Source: Paenibacillus azoreducens
GTDB lineage: Bacteria; Bacillota; Bacilli; Paenibacillales; Paenibacillaceae
DNA length: 64,000 nucleotides
Direction: 5' to 3'
Assembly (NCBI RefSeq): GCF_021654775.1
Contig: NZ_AP025343.1
Location: forward strand, 5,361,501 to 5,425,500
The notes under the pieces were generated by a model. It had not been told where the DNA came from. It saw only the letters and a program-made list of their open reading frames with translations, and searched no databases. Position numbers and translations under genes: made by a program. This document shows positions 40,962 to 50,217 of the stretch, piece after piece. Each line of letters opens with the position of its first letter. The first letter of the stretch is position 1.

Positions 40962-41858
40962 CTATCCCATACGTTTGGATGCCGTCATGGCTTTGTACAA
41001 TACGCCACCGAGCCAGCGGGCAAGCAGGTTGAACACCAGCACCAAAATGACGAGCACAGCCGAAGCGCCTGCGGCAATCTGCGCGGCATCCGGCGCGATG
41101 CCTTCGCTGTTGATTTTCCAGATATGCACCGCAAGCGTTTCTGCCGGACGGAACGGGTTGATCGGCGACGTCGGGCTGAGCGGGTTCCAGTTGGTGAAAT
41201 CAAGACGCGGCGTGGACATCCCTGCCGTAAACAGCAGTGCCGCCGCTTCCCCGAATACCCGGCCGGCAGCCAGAACAGTGCCTGTGACGATGCTTGGCAA
41301 CGCGACCGGAAACAGAACCGAGGAAATGATTTTCCATTTGGACAGGCCCAAAGCCAGTCCCGCCTCTTTCTGTTCCTTCGGTACGCTGCGGAATGCCTGC
41401 TCCGTAATACGCACCATAAGCGGCAGGTTAAAGATGGTTAGAACCAGCGCTCCTGAAAAAAGCGAAAATCCGAAACCAAACGTATTGACGATCAGCAGCA
41501 AGCCGAACAGACCCACAACGATCGACGGAAACGAAGACAATACCTCTACGACAAGCCGGATCGCTCCGGTAATTTTGCCGGGTTTTGCATATTCGGCCAT
41601 ATAAATGCCTGCGCCAAGTCCCAGCGGAATGGTAATGATCAAAGTCAGCACAAGCAAAAACAAAGAGTTAAACAGTTGCGGTCCAATGCCGCCGCCCGCA
41701 CGGATCGTTTGCGGTGCCGAGGTCAGGAAGGACCAACTGATATGATTCAGCCCGCGTACCAATATAAATCCGATAAGTCCAGCCAGAACGGCCACGATCA
41801 GCAAGGCAAACGCCACGATGAAGAACGTTGCGATTTTGTCGGTCAGTTTCGCTTTCAA
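40962..41858 (-). CDS. pstA: Phosphate ABC permease PstA
   Basis: 298 residues with six membrane helices. Starts at a TTG that shares bases with the TGA of pstC (4-base overlap TTGA), with GGAG 9 bases upstream, so translation is probably coupled. The permease loop EAFRSVPKEQKEAGLALGLSKW is the EAA motif contacting PstB. Phrases LTSAPQTIRAGGGIGPQL and SFPSIVVGLFGLLL are typical of PstA. Confidence 0.96.
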   Translation of the reverse strand: MKAKLTDKIATFFIVAFALLIVAVLAGLIGFILVRGLNHISWSFLTSAPQTIRAGGGIGPQLFNSLFLLVLTLIITIPLGLGAGIYMAEYAKPGKITGAIRLVVEVLSSFPSIVVGLFGLLLIVNTFGFGFSLFSGALVLTIFNLPLMVRITEQAFRSVPKEQKEAGLALGLSKWKIISSVLFPVALPSIVTGTVLAAGRVFGEAAALLFTAGMSTPRLDFTNWNPLSPTSPINPFRPAETLAVHIWKINSEGIAPDAAQIAAGASAVLVILVLVFNLLARWLGGVLYKAMTASKRMG

Positions 41859-42790
41859 ATCCGATGTCTCCTTTCCAAGAGCCTAACGATGACCACGAAG
41901 ATAAAGGTCATGAACATCAACGCGAGCGCCATGCTCCACAGTGCATTACTGTGCACGGTACCCATGACCGTGTTGCCCATATCCAGCGTGATGACGCTGG
42001 TTAGTGTCGATGCGGATTCGAACAGCGACCGCGGGATATGCGGCGCATTCCCGATAACCATCTGCACCGCCAGAGCTTCGCCGAACGCGCGTGCCATGCC
42101 TAGGACAATGCCTGTCAAAATGGAAGGAAGCACGGTTGGCAAAATAACTCTGGAAATCGTCTGCCAGCGTGTAGCCCCAAGCGCAAAAGAGGATTCCTTT
42201 AATCCGCGCGGCAGCGATGACAAAGCATCCACAGCCACGCTTGTTATCGTCGGCAGGATCATGACTGACAGCACCAGCGCTCCGGCCGCGATCCCGATCC
42301 CCTGTCCGGGAAACACATCGCGCAAAAAAGGAACGACGACAGTCAAGCCGATGAAGCCGTAAACGACCGATGGAATGCCTGCAAGCAGCTCGATCACGGG
42401 TTGCAGCAGTTTCTTGCCCCAGCCGGGAACGATTTCCGTCATAAACAGCGAAGCGCAGATGCTGAGCGGACTTGCGATCAGGGCGGCGAGCAGCGAAGTG
42501 GCGAAGGAACCGAAAATGAACGGCAGCACGCCAAACACCGGTTCACCCTGGTTCCCTTCCGGGTCCCAAGTGGTGCCAAACAGAAAATCGCCAAGACTGA
42601 CGCCATCGCGAATAAACGTCGCCAGTCCTTTGGATGCGACAAAATATACGATTGAAATGATGATGACAATGAGCAAAGCCACGCAAATCGACGTATAGCT
42701 TCGGCCCACAAGATCTTCCGCATGATGTTTTTTCAAACGCTTGGCTGGGGCCGGCTGAGCCTGAACAGGCCTTTCATCTATTGCTTTCAT
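41855..42790 (-). CDS. pstC: Phosphate ABC permease PstC
   Basis: 311 residues; ATG 5 bases after AAGAAGGA. A cytosolic head (HAEDLVGRSYTS) precedes six helices; EAA loop VDALSSLPRGLKESSFALGA and PSVVYGFIGLTVVVPF are characteristic. A terminator-like hairpin at 42812-42843 lies between it and pstS, so expression may be lower than that of pstS. Confidence 0.96.
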   Translation of the reverse strand: MKAIDERPVQAQPAPAKRLKKHHAEDLVGRSYTSICVALLIVIIISIVYFVASKGLATFIRDGVSLGDFLFGTTWDPEGNQGEPVFGVLPFIFGSFATSLLAALIASPLSICASLFMTEIVPGWGKKLLQPVIELLAGIPSVVYGFIGLTVVVPFLRDVFPGQGIGIAAGALVLSVMILPTITSVAVDALSSLPRGLKESSFALGATRWQTISRVILPTVLPSILTGIVLGMARAFGEALAVQMVIGNAPHIPRSLFESASTLTSVITLDMGNTVMGTVHSNALWSMALALMFMTFIFVVIVRLLERRHRI

Positions 42791-42811
42791 CGCTGTCCTT
42801 CTTTCTAAAGT

Positions 42812-42843
42812 GAAAATAGAGGCAGAATGTTCCTTCCGCCTCT
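42812..42843 (-). terminator. Attenuating hairpin between pstS and pstC
   Basis: AGAGGCGGAA and TTCTGCCTCT on the minus strand, followed by ATTTTCA. Partial read-through would make PstS in excess of the permease. Confidence 0.65.
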
Positions 42844-42899
42844 TCAATGCTTATTTCAAAGATTTGCAAGATCCAAACTATGTCAAACTAGTTCAAAAC

Positions 42900-43823
42900 C
42901 TATTTCGAAATATTGCCGTCAGCGTCGCGTTTCACTTCCATTTTGGATACCGGAATATATCCAAGCTCGACAACGTCGCCGTTTTGTACCGCATCAGAAG
43001 CGATATAATCCAGGAATGCTTTAACATGCGCCTTTGGTTCGCCTTTGGTGTACATGTGCTCGTAAGCCCACACAGGATATTTGCCCGATGTTACATTTTC
43101 TACGGTAGCTTCCACGCCTTCGTATTTCACGGCTTTCACTTTGTCATCAAGGTAGGAAAGGGCCAGGTATCCAATCGCGCCAGGGCTTTCGGAAATGATT
43201 TTCTTAACCGTGCCGGAGGAATCTTCCTGGATGGAACCTTTCAAATCTTCCGTCTTGGTGCCCAGTGCATATTTTTCGAATGTTTTGCGGGTACCGGAGC
43301 TGGATGGACGGTTTACGATCACGATCGCTTCGTCTTTGCCGCCAAGTTCTTTCCAGTTCGTTACTTTACCTGTGAAAATATCAACCAGCTGCTGCTTGGT
43401 CAGGTTATCTACACCTACGTCCGGGTTGGTTACGGCAGCCATAGCCACAACCGCCACTTGATGGTCAACCAGATCTTTGGCTTCGTCTTTCAGTTTCTCT
43501 TCTGCAAACACGTCGGAGTTGCCGATATCCGCTTGTCCTCCGGATACTTGCGTCAAGCCTGTGCCGCTGCCGCCGCCTTGCACTTGCACTTGAATTTTGG
43601 AATACTGGGATTCAGCCATAAATTTTTGTGCTGCCTGTTCGACAAGCGGTTGAAGCGCCGTGGAGCCTACGGCCAGGATGGAGCCGCTCAGTTCTGCAGC
43701 TTTATTATCAGTTGTCGTTCCAGATGCGTTGCTGTCTCCTTCGGTGCCTTTGCTACCACAGGCTGCCAGCATAACGACCAGTGCCAACGTACAAATCATA
43801 AGTAACGGTTTTTTCAGTTTCAT
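42900..43823 (-). CDS. pstS: Phosphate-binding lipoprotein PstS
   Basis: 307 residues. Lipoprotein signal with lipobox LAAC at Cys22; GSKGTEGDSNASGTTT is the linker. The binding domain shows ILAVGSTALQPLVE, QGGGSGTGLTQVSGG and NRPSSSGTRKTFE, where GST, GSGTG and SSGT are the phosphate-binding loops. First gene of the pst operon. Outside face of the membrane. Confidence 0.97.
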   Translation of the reverse strand: MKLKKPLLMICTLALVVMLAACGSKGTEGDSNASGTTTDNKAAELSGSILAVGSTALQPLVEQAAQKFMAESQYSKIQVQVQGGGSGTGLTQVSGGQADIGNSDVFAEEKLKDEAKDLVDHQVAVVAMAAVTNPDVGVDNLTKQQLVDIFTGKVTNWKELGGKDEAIVIVNRPSSSGTRKTFEKYALGTKTEDLKGSIQEDSSGTVKKIISESPGAIGYLALSYLDDKVKAVKYEGVEATVENVTSGKYPVWAYEHMYTKGEPKAHVKAFLDYIASDAVQNGDVVELGYIPVSKMEVKRDADGNISK

Positions 43824-43902
43824 AATCTTTTGTTTCCCCCTGTTTTATGTTTGTCACAGCAGTTCTATTAACGCTGCCGACAAATTCATTGTAGTTCTCT
43901 AT

Positions 43903-43933
43903 CATTTTGTAAAATGAGGCGTTTTGTAAAATG
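43903..43933. promoter_or_regulatory. Two tandem dyads between pstS and lysR
   Basis: CATTTTGTAAAATG (43903-43916) and CGTTTTGTAAAATG (43920-43933) are 17 bases apart in the divergent region. Candidate operator for PhoP or for the LysR-type protein; neither consensus matches strictly. Confidence 0.5.
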
Positions 43934-44021
43934 AAAAACAAAAATCTATACATTCTCTTTATATAAACATAGATTAACTCTATAATTAGCTTCAGAAAGG
44001 TGTTTTTGGGAGGGAATATCA

Positions 44022-44960
44022 TTGAATTTGTTAAAATTGCAAATCCTAGTTCTGATCGAAAAGCTCAAAAAAGTGACGGATGTGGCGCGGGAACTGAATA
44101 TGAAGCAGCCTACCGTTACATTTCATATGAAAAGCCTGGAGGAAGATTTGGGCGTCGCCTTGTTTGAAGCCAAAAGAGGCCGTATTTTGTTAACGGAAGC
44201 TGGCAAGGCGCTGTACCCATATGCGGTAAAAATGACGGCCATGGCTCAGGAGGCCAGAAAAGCCGTAGAGGATTATGCCGATTTAAACAAAGGCCATCTG
44301 CATATCGGCGCCGACAGCATGATGGGAAACTATTACCTTCCTTCGCTCATCAGCGGCTTCTGCAGCCTGTATCCGGGCATTCAAATTGAACTGAGCATCA
44401 AACCCACCCGGCGGATCCGCGAGCTTCTGCTCGGTCAGGAGATCGATTTAGCTTTCTATTATACCGGACAACCCGCAACGGAGATGCCGAAAACTGTAAA
44501 AGAAGAAACATTAATCAAAGAAAATGCAGCGCTGATCTTTTCCGGAACCCATGCGTTTGCCGGGTTGAAGTCGCTGACGCATCAGCTGATCGCGAAGCAG
44601 TTCTTCGTTCAGCACGGCGAAGGTTCGTTTATGATGGAATACGCCCGCTCATACGCCGCTGCCTGCAACATCCATCTATGGGAACGGGCCGTAGCCGATT
44701 CGCCCGAAATCATCAAAAGCATCGTGCGTTCCGGCGACTTCATCAGCATCTTCCCGCTGTCGGGCATCCAAAGAGAGCTTGCTGCCGGTGAACTGAAATC
44801 CCTGCCGCTGCCCGGCCAAGACGATCCGGCGGTGTATGGCGTGCTTGGGTATGCCGCAGACCAGCCGCTCTCACCGCTTCGGGACCAGTTCCGCCAATAT
44901 GTCCGTCAATTTGTTAAACCGGAGCTTCAGGAATCTTTTTCCCCCGAAACGCCTTCTTAA
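44022..44960 (+). CDS. LysR family transcriptional regulator
   Basis: 312 residues from a TTG 7 bases after GGGAGGG. N-terminal winged helix-turn-helix (KKVTDVARELNMKQPTVTFH, with MKSLEEDLGVALFE) and a C-terminal substrate-binding domain with two lobes (GHLHIGADSMMGNYYLP; EIDLAFYYTG). Divergent to pstS. LysR-type proteins often control their divergent neighbour, but none is known for pst; sulfur or flavin-reductase targets downstream are also possible. Ligand unknown. Confidence 0.93.
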   Translation: MNLLKLQILVLIEKLKKVTDVARELNMKQPTVTFHMKSLEEDLGVALFEAKRGRILLTEAGKALYPYAVKMTAMAQEARKAVEDYADLNKGHLHIGADSMMGNYYLPSLISGFCSLYPGIQIELSIKPTRRIRELLLGQEIDLAFYYTGQPATEMPKTVKEETLIKENAALIFSGTHAFAGLKSLTHQLIAKQFFVQHGEGSFMMEYARSYAAACNIHLWERAVADSPEIIKSIVRSGDFISIFPLSGIQRELAAGELKSLPLPGQDDPAVYGVLGYAADQPLSPLRDQFRQYVRQFVKPELQESFSPETPS

Positions 44961-45187
44961 TAGAAGAAAAGAAAAGATAAGACCCGACCTAAGTGATTGA
45001 TCAATGAAGCTATTTATCGCATGAAAGTATTTATACGCGTACTCGTAGTAACAATCGGCGATTCTTGTGGTTGCAATGGGTCCGATTCTAACACGGAGTG
45101 TGTCTTTCAAAATATAACCGGCCTCTGATCCATCTATCTTAAGTACCTCAAAAAGCGGGCAAGAACGTAAGTCCCATTTTTCATATA

Positions 45188-45400
45188 TGGTGGTGACCGT
45201 CAGGCCATGTTTGATTCTAACGGACACAGCTGCCGCTATATAGGGGAATTTCGACCATTTTGATTTTTAACGGACACAACTGCAACTATTTAGACAATAA
45301 TGCCCCTTTTGGCGGTTGTTTGCAGTAATTAAGTGCTGTGGTGACCGTTAAATTTGAAAAATCGCTGTTTTTTTCTAATTAGCGTCCATGGTGTCCGTTA
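45188..45400. repeat. Array of TAACGGACAC-type units in both orientations
   Basis: TAACGGACACAGCTGCCGCT (45218) and TAACGGACACAACTGCAACT (45268) in one orientation; AAGTGCTGTGGTGACCGTTA (45331) and AGCGTCCATGGTGTCCGTTA (45381) in the other, with a partial unit GTGGTGACCGTCA at 45189. Spacing is about 50 bases; spacers are unrelated. Confidence 0.65.
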
Positions 45401-45448
45401 GCCTCCGATTAATCCTCTTTTATTCCACAAACCTGCCGCTTTATTTAA

Positions 45449-45487
45449 ACAAAAAAAGTAGAGCAGCTGCCCGCGGCAAGCTACTCC
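45449..45487 (-). terminator. Terminator after flavin reductase gene
   Basis: AGTGGAGTAGCTTGCC and GGGCAGCTGCTCTACT on the minus strand, then TTTTTTTG. Confidence 0.85.
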
Positions 45488-45503
45488 ACTCTCTCGTTCT
45501 CCG

Positions 45504-46148
45504 TTAGATTAATGCTGTTGAGTCTCCATTACGGGAAACCGGACCGAATACCGGCGCTAATCTGGAAGGATGCAATTTGCCCTTTAGTCCGAAAAATTCA
45601 CAAAAGTTCATAATCAGCGGATTCCATTTTTCCGGATCAATATAGTTCTTCTCCCCCGTCATTATCAGCTTTTCATCAATATGCACTCTTGTTATGGCAA
45701 CCTCAATAGAGGCCAGGGAGCTAGGTTCGCCGAAGTTATGAACTTGGATGAGCGTTGCCTCTAACTGAACCGGACACTCCGCAACGCGTGGTGCCTTAAC
45801 TAAGTCAGCAGGCTCCGGGGTGAGTCCGGCTATTCCGAACTTATCGGATTCGTAGCGGTATCCCATCTGTTTTTTGGTCTCGGGCACAGGGTTCATACCG
45901 GTGAGCAGAGCGAGTATGTCTACTGAACTCACAAGGTCCGCTGATGGAAGATTCAATACGCACTCTTTTTCACGGATGAGATTCTGCACCGTCTTGGATT
46001 TGCGGCTCATTCCAAGCATACAAGACTGATTTAACCACCATGCTGAGGACATCGGGGCTAAATTAGCCGAACCATCTTCGTTTAATGTACTGATGAGGAC
46101 GACAGGCGTACCAAAATAGAGAATTTTGGGCTCGATAACTTTATGCAT
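45504..46148 (-). CDS. Flavin reductase family protein
   Basis: 214 residues from an ATG 10 bases after AAGGAG. The split-barrel flavin-binding fold is shown by KILYFGTPVVLISTLNEDGS, NLAPMSSAWWLNQS and CVLNLPSADLV. Proteins of this type bind FMN and either reduce free flavin for a partner monooxygenase or act on small molecules. No partner enzyme is nearby. A perfect 10-base palindrome TTGTTAACAA (46209-46218) lies upstream. Confidence 0.9.
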   Translation of the reverse strand: MHKVIEPKILYFGTPVVLISTLNEDGSANLAPMSSAWWLNQSCMLGMSRKSKTVQNLIREKECVLNLPSADLVSSVDILALLTGMNPVPETKKQMGYRYESDKFGIAGLTPEPADLVKAPRVAECPVQLEATLIQVHNFGEPSSLASIEVAITRVHIDEKLIMTGEKNYIDPEKWNPLIMNFCEFFGLKGKLHPSRLAPVFGPVSRNGDSTALI

Positions 46149-46322
46149 TTCAAACACGCTCCTTAACAAAGAAAATGTTGTTGTTATAGCTCTGTTTTTA
46201 ATGTCTTGTTGTTAACAATCAATTAACACGTTGCAGAGTATAACACGCGTATTCATGCATAAATGGCTTTCGAGAATATGATAGCAAGATATCGATAGAT
46301 ATGGCCGGATTAACTTCTCCCC

Positions 46323-48062
46323 CTATCCATCCGTCCTCCTAATTACTGCCACCTTCTCCTGGATCAATTGTCGGATCTGTTCCGAACTTTCAAGCTCAAG
46401 AGCTTTGTCTGCCAATTCCTTCATTTGCCCGTAATTTAATTGCCTGATCAGTTGACGGGCCGGCAAAATGGATGAGGCGCCCATGCTTATTTCATCCAAC
46501 CCAAGGCCCATGAGAATCGGCACCGCCATTTTGTCCGCAGCCATTTCTCCGCACATGCCGACCCATTTGCCCTTCCTATGCGCAGCATCGATCACCATTC
46601 GGATCAGACGGAGAACAGCCGGATGAAACGGCTGGTACAAATATGAAATTCTCTCGTTCATCCGGTCGCATGCCATCGTGTATTGAATCAGATCATTGGT
46701 TCCGATCGAGAAGAAGTCGGCTTCCTTCGCAAGTGCATCCGCTGCCAAGGCCGCCGCCGGAATTTCTATCATAATGCCTACCTCGATATCCGGATGAAAA
46801 GCTATATTTTCCCGGCTCAATTCTTCTTTGGCTTCCGCCAAAATTTGATTGGCCTGACGAAATTCTTCAAGCGCGGCAATCATAGGGTACATGATTTTAA
46901 CCAAACCGTAGCGGCTTGCACGCAATATGGCCCGCAGCTGCGTTTTGAACATTTCTTGCCGGTCCAAGCATAGGCGGATTGCACGATAACCGAGAAACGG
47001 ATTCTGTTCTTTCGGCAGTTGAAGATACGGAAGCTCCTTATCGCCTCCGATATCCAGCGTACGGATAATTACCGGCTTCCCGTCCATGCCTTCCGCCACC
47101 TTGCGATAAGCTTGAAATTGTTCCTCTTCATCAGGCATGCTCTCGCGATTCATGTAAAGAAATTCGGAACGGAACAATCCGATTCCTTCCGCACCGTTTC
47201 GTATCGCTCCTTCCAAATCATCAGGAGTACCGATATTCGCCGCCAGTTCAACCCGCCTTCCATCGGCCATGATCGTCGGTTCATTGATGAGCTTCGTCAG
47301 CCCCTCTTGCTTGTCACGATAAATGTCCCGCTTCTCCTCATAGTACGCCAATTGTTCAGGCGACGGATTTACGATCACCTTCCCGTCCATCCCGTCGATG
47401 ATCACCATCGTTTGACCGTTAATCCGCCCGGTTATGTTTTGTAAGCCGACCACGGCGGGAATCCCCATCGAACGGGCCATGATTGCCGAATGGGAGGTCC
47501 GTCCCCCGATATCCGCGGCAATGCCGACGACATATTTGACGTCCAGCCCCGCCGTGTCCGACGGCGTCAAATCATGCGCAATGACAATAACGGGTTCCTC
47601 TAACGGCGAATCAACCTGCCCGGAAGCCCCCAGCAAATGCCCCATTACGCGCCTGCTGACATCCTGAATATCGATGGAACGTTCTCTCATATATGCATTT
47701 TTCATGGATCGGAACAGCTGTATAAGTTCCTTCGTCACTTGATCCAATGCAAACTCGGCGTTCACGGACTCTTCCGCTATCTTTTCTTCTATCGAACGAA
47801 GCCACTCCGGATCTTGTAGCACAAACAGATGTCCTTCAAAAATTCCCGCCTGGTCTTCTCCGAATTCCTCCAGCGCGTTGTGAAAGATTTGCTCCAGCTC
47901 AGCCCTGGATTGCTGAATTGCCTCGCGCAAACGCATCATCTCTTGTTCTGCCGATATATCCTGCTTCCTTGTCACCTCGAATGTTTTTTCTTGCATGACA
48001 TAAGCTTTAGCAATCGCTATTCCGGGAGAAGCGGCTATTCCCTGCACTTCATTGGCCTGCAT
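46323..48062 (-). CDS. ptsI: PTS enzyme I (operon-specific)
   Basis: 579 residues, full length. Takes phosphate from PEP and passes it to HPr. Active-site histidine in GGRTSHSAIMARSMGIPAVVG, PEP-binding EGIGLFRSEFLYM, metal-binding MIEIPAAAL and DFFSIGTNDLIQYTMACDR, and the catalytic cysteine GKWVGMCGEMAAD are all present. It is the last gene of the PTS-transketolase operon, 3 bases after the HPr gene. This is likely a paralogue of the housekeeping enzyme I rather than the only copy; that is inference. Confidence 0.93.
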   Translation of the reverse strand: MQANEVQGIAASPGIAIAKAYVMQEKTFEVTRKQDISAEQEMMRLREAIQQSRAELEQIFHNALEEFGEDQAGIFEGHLFVLQDPEWLRSIEEKIAEESVNAEFALDQVTKELIQLFRSMKNAYMRERSIDIQDVSRRVMGHLLGASGQVDSPLEEPVIVIAHDLTPSDTAGLDVKYVVGIAADIGGRTSHSAIMARSMGIPAVVGLQNITGRINGQTMVIIDGMDGKVIVNPSPEQLAYYEEKRDIYRDKQEGLTKLINEPTIMADGRRVELAANIGTPDDLEGAIRNGAEGIGLFRSEFLYMNRESMPDEEEQFQAYRKVAEGMDGKPVIIRTLDIGGDKELPYLQLPKEQNPFLGYRAIRLCLDRQEMFKTQLRAILRASRYGLVKIMYPMIAALEEFRQANQILAEAKEELSRENIAFHPDIEVGIMIEIPAAALAADALAKEADFFSIGTNDLIQYTMACDRMNERISYLYQPFHPAVLRLIRMVIDAAHRKGKWVGMCGEMAADKMAVPILMGLGLDEISMGASSILPARQLIRQLNYGQMKELADKALELESSEQIRQLIQEKVAVIRRTDG

Positions 48063-48065
48063 AAA

Positions 48066-48326
48066 CTATCCCTCTCGTCCCGTCAAAAGATTTTCCAAAG
48101 AAGCAATCGCTTCCTGCTCGTCCGCTCCGTCCGCAATCAAGGTGACTTCCTCTCCCGTGTCAATCGCCAAAGACATGATCCCCAGGATGCTTTTCCCGTT
48201 TATTCTGTTATCGTCTTTATGAATAAAGATCTCGCACTCATAATCCGCTGCTATTTTGACGAACTGTTTGGCCGGACGAATATGAACGCCCTGTTCAAGA
48301 CCTACCACGATCTTTTTTTCTACCAT
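48066..48326 (-). CDS. HPr family phosphocarrier (operon-specific)
   Basis: 86 residues. The phosphorylated histidine region reads GVHIRPAKQFV instead of the usual GLHARPA, so the active His is kept but its surroundings differ. The regulatory serine region NGKSILGIMSLAI keeps Ser46. It lies between the transketolase and enzyme I genes, which suggests a dedicated phosphorelay. It could also link the operon to carbon catabolite control through Ser46. Confidence 0.9.
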   Translation of the reverse strand: MVEKKIVVGLEQGVHIRPAKQFVKIAADYECEIFIHKDDNRINGKSILGIMSLAIDTGEEVTLIADGADEQEAIASLENLLTGREG

Positions 48327-48353
48327 GGGCCCATCGCACTCCTATCTCTCATG

Positions 48354-49319
48354 TTATCTATTGCCGAGCAGTTCCTTTGTTTTGCGGGCAATATGCTCCT
48401 TGGTCAAGCCGTAATATTCTTTTAGATAGTCGGTCGTTCCGACCCTGCCAAACTGCTCATCAATGCCGATTCGCTTCAAGCGCGTCGGCGCATGTTCCGC
48501 CAATACCTCGGCTACAGCCGAACCGAGCCCATTGATGCAATTATGATTCTCAATCGTAACGATCGCCCCGGTTCTTGCGGCATACTTGATAATTAAATCC
48601 CGATCGATCGGCTTGATGGTAAACATGTCAATGACAGCCGCTCCGATTCCTTCTTTCGCCAGAATATCGGCAGTTTGCAGCGCCTCAGCTACCATGATAC
48701 CGCTTGCGATGAGAGTAACGTCATTTCCTTCGCGCAGCACTTTGCCTTTGCCGATCTCGAAATCGGTGTGTTCGTCATAGATTTTGACCGCTTTTTTACG
48801 TATGGTGCGAATATAATGAATGCCATAGATTTGCTCCACCTGCCTCAGCATGCTGGCCAGCATGGCTGCATCCGACACTTCGATCACTGTGGCGCCCGGA
48901 ATGATGCGGACCAGGCCTATGTCTTCAAACGGCATATGCGTTCCGCCATTGTGCTCCGACGTGACCCCCGCATCCGAACCTAGAATTTTAATATTCAGCT
49001 TCGCATAAGCGCCGGAAATGAACAGCTGGTCGAACGCTCTTCGGGTCGCAAAAGAAGCAAAGGTATGCAGGTAGGGAATTTTGCCCGTCAACGATAACCC
49101 TGCGGCCACGCCCACCATATTTGCTTCCATAATACCACAATTGACAAACTGGTCCGGGCAAGCCGCTTTAAACTTATTCGTGGAAATGGCGCTCATCAAA
49201 TCCGCTTCCAATGCGATAACCTCGCTATTTTTTTGCGCGATTTCAATCAGCGTCCCCGCATACGCTTCCCTCATTTCGATTTGGTCGAGTTCGTAGGTCA
49301 TGCTTGCGCCTGTTCTCAT
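48354..49319 (-). CDS. Transketolase, C-terminal half
   Basis: 321 residues. Contains the pyrimidine-binding and C-terminal domains: NCGIMEANMVGVAAGLSLTG (Glu that activates thiamine diphosphate), FASFATRRAFDQLF, then DVTLIASGIMVAEAL and VTIENHNCINGLGSAVAE. With the N-terminal half (overlap of 4 bases, ATGA) it forms a split transketolase as in archaea and some Firmicutes. Transfers two-carbon units between sugar phosphates. Confidence 0.93.
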   Translation of the reverse strand: MRTGASMTYELDQIEMREAYAGTLIEIAQKNSEVIALEADLMSAISTNKFKAACPDQFVNCGIMEANMVGVAAGLSLTGKIPYLHTFASFATRRAFDQLFISGAYAKLNIKILGSDAGVTSEHNGGTHMPFEDIGLVRIIPGATVIEVSDAAMLASMLRQVEQIYGIHYIRTIRKKAVKIYDEHTDFEIGKGKVLREGNDVTLIASGIMVAEALQTADILAKEGIGAAVIDMFTIKPIDRDLIIKYAARTGAIVTIENHNCINGLGSAVAEVLAEHAPTRLKRIGIDEQFGRVGTTDYLKEYYGLTKEHIARKTKELLGNR

Positions 49320-50164
49320 ATGATTCCCTCCCGCAGCGTAAGTTCCAGCTCATGGATCGCAGCATCGATCGCTTGTTGATCTTCTTTAGAAGGCCGGATA
49401 TGATGATTGTCTGTTTTTTCCTCCAGGTAGCGTACGCCCTGCCCCTTGACCGAATCAAGAATGATCGCGACCGGCTTTTCCATCTGCTGCTTTCCTTCTT
49501 CGATCGCCGAGAGAATTTCCTGCACAGACGCTCCATTTACTTTCAGCGCATAGAAACCGAATGCATTAAATTTTTCCTGAAAATCGATCGGATCGCATAT
49601 ATCCTTCGTAAATCCGTCCAATTGCTTCTTGTTATCATCGATAAAAACGACCAGACGGTGCAGCTTATGATGGGCGGCAAACTGAACCGCTTCCCAGCAC
49701 TGCCCTTCATTCAATTCCCCGTCGCCGACGAGCGTGTACGTATAGTTGCCCCGCTTGCTCAACTTGTGGGATAAAGCAACTCCGACCGCCGCGGAAATCC
49801 CCTGTCCAAGCGAACCTGTCGTCATATCGACGCCCTTGGTCAAATTCCGGTCAGGGTGACTCGGCAAAGTAGTGTTGTTGTCATTAAGGGTATATAATAT
49901 CTCTGGCGAAAAATAACCCTTAAGCGCAAGCGCAGCATATAATGCCGGCCCCCCATGACCTTTCGACAGGATAAAATAATCTCTTTCCGGCCAATCCGGG
50001 TTCGCAGGATCAATCTTTAATACCTCGCCGTACAAAACCGCGATCGCTTCGACGATGGACAAGCTTCCGCCGTAATGCCCGAATCCCCGGTGATTCAGCA
50101 TCTTCAACACTTTTAACCGGATTTCCCCTGCAAATTTCTCCAGATAATTTCGTCTCTCTCCCAT
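49316..50164 (-). CDS. Transketolase, N-terminal half
   Basis: 282 residues; ATG 8 bases after GGAGGAG. Thiamine-diphosphate-binding domain: GHYGGSLSIVEAIAVLYG, RDYFILSKGHGGPALY, MTTGSLGQGISAAVG and LVGDGELNEGQCWEA (GDGE...N metal motif). It precedes the C-terminal half and overlaps it. The two genes are the catabolic output of the PTS operon. Confidence 0.93.
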   Translation of the reverse strand: MGERRNYLEKFAGEIRLKVLKMLNHRGFGHYGGSLSIVEAIAVLYGEVLKIDPANPDWPERDYFILSKGHGGPALYAALALKGYFSPEILYTLNDNNTTLPSHPDRNLTKGVDMTTGSLGQGISAAVGVALSHKLSKRGNYTYTLVGDGELNEGQCWEAVQFAAHHKLHRLVVFIDDNKKQLDGFTKDICDPIDFQEKFNAFGFYALKVNGASVQEILSAIEEGKQQMEKPVAIILDSVKGQGVRYLEEKTDNHHIRPSKEDQQAIDAAIHELELTLREGII

Positions 50165-50217
50165 AAATAGGTCTCCTCCACTCCTTGTGATCTCAGGATT
50201 TCTCACCTAATCCTCAA

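Larger units (their letters stand above)
44961..45503. other. 540-base gap with a repeat array
   Basis: Holds the degenerate GGACAC-type array (45188-45400) and the terminator of the flavin reductase gene. A 118-codon open frame on the minus strand across 44871-45227 has no ribosome site and is not called. Confidence 0.55.

Noticed and set aside
44871..45227. 118-codon open frame overlapping the end of the LysR gene
   Set aside because: No ribosome site, begins in a repeat and runs antisense into a real gene. The 5' part has protein-like composition, so an old relic is not excluded.
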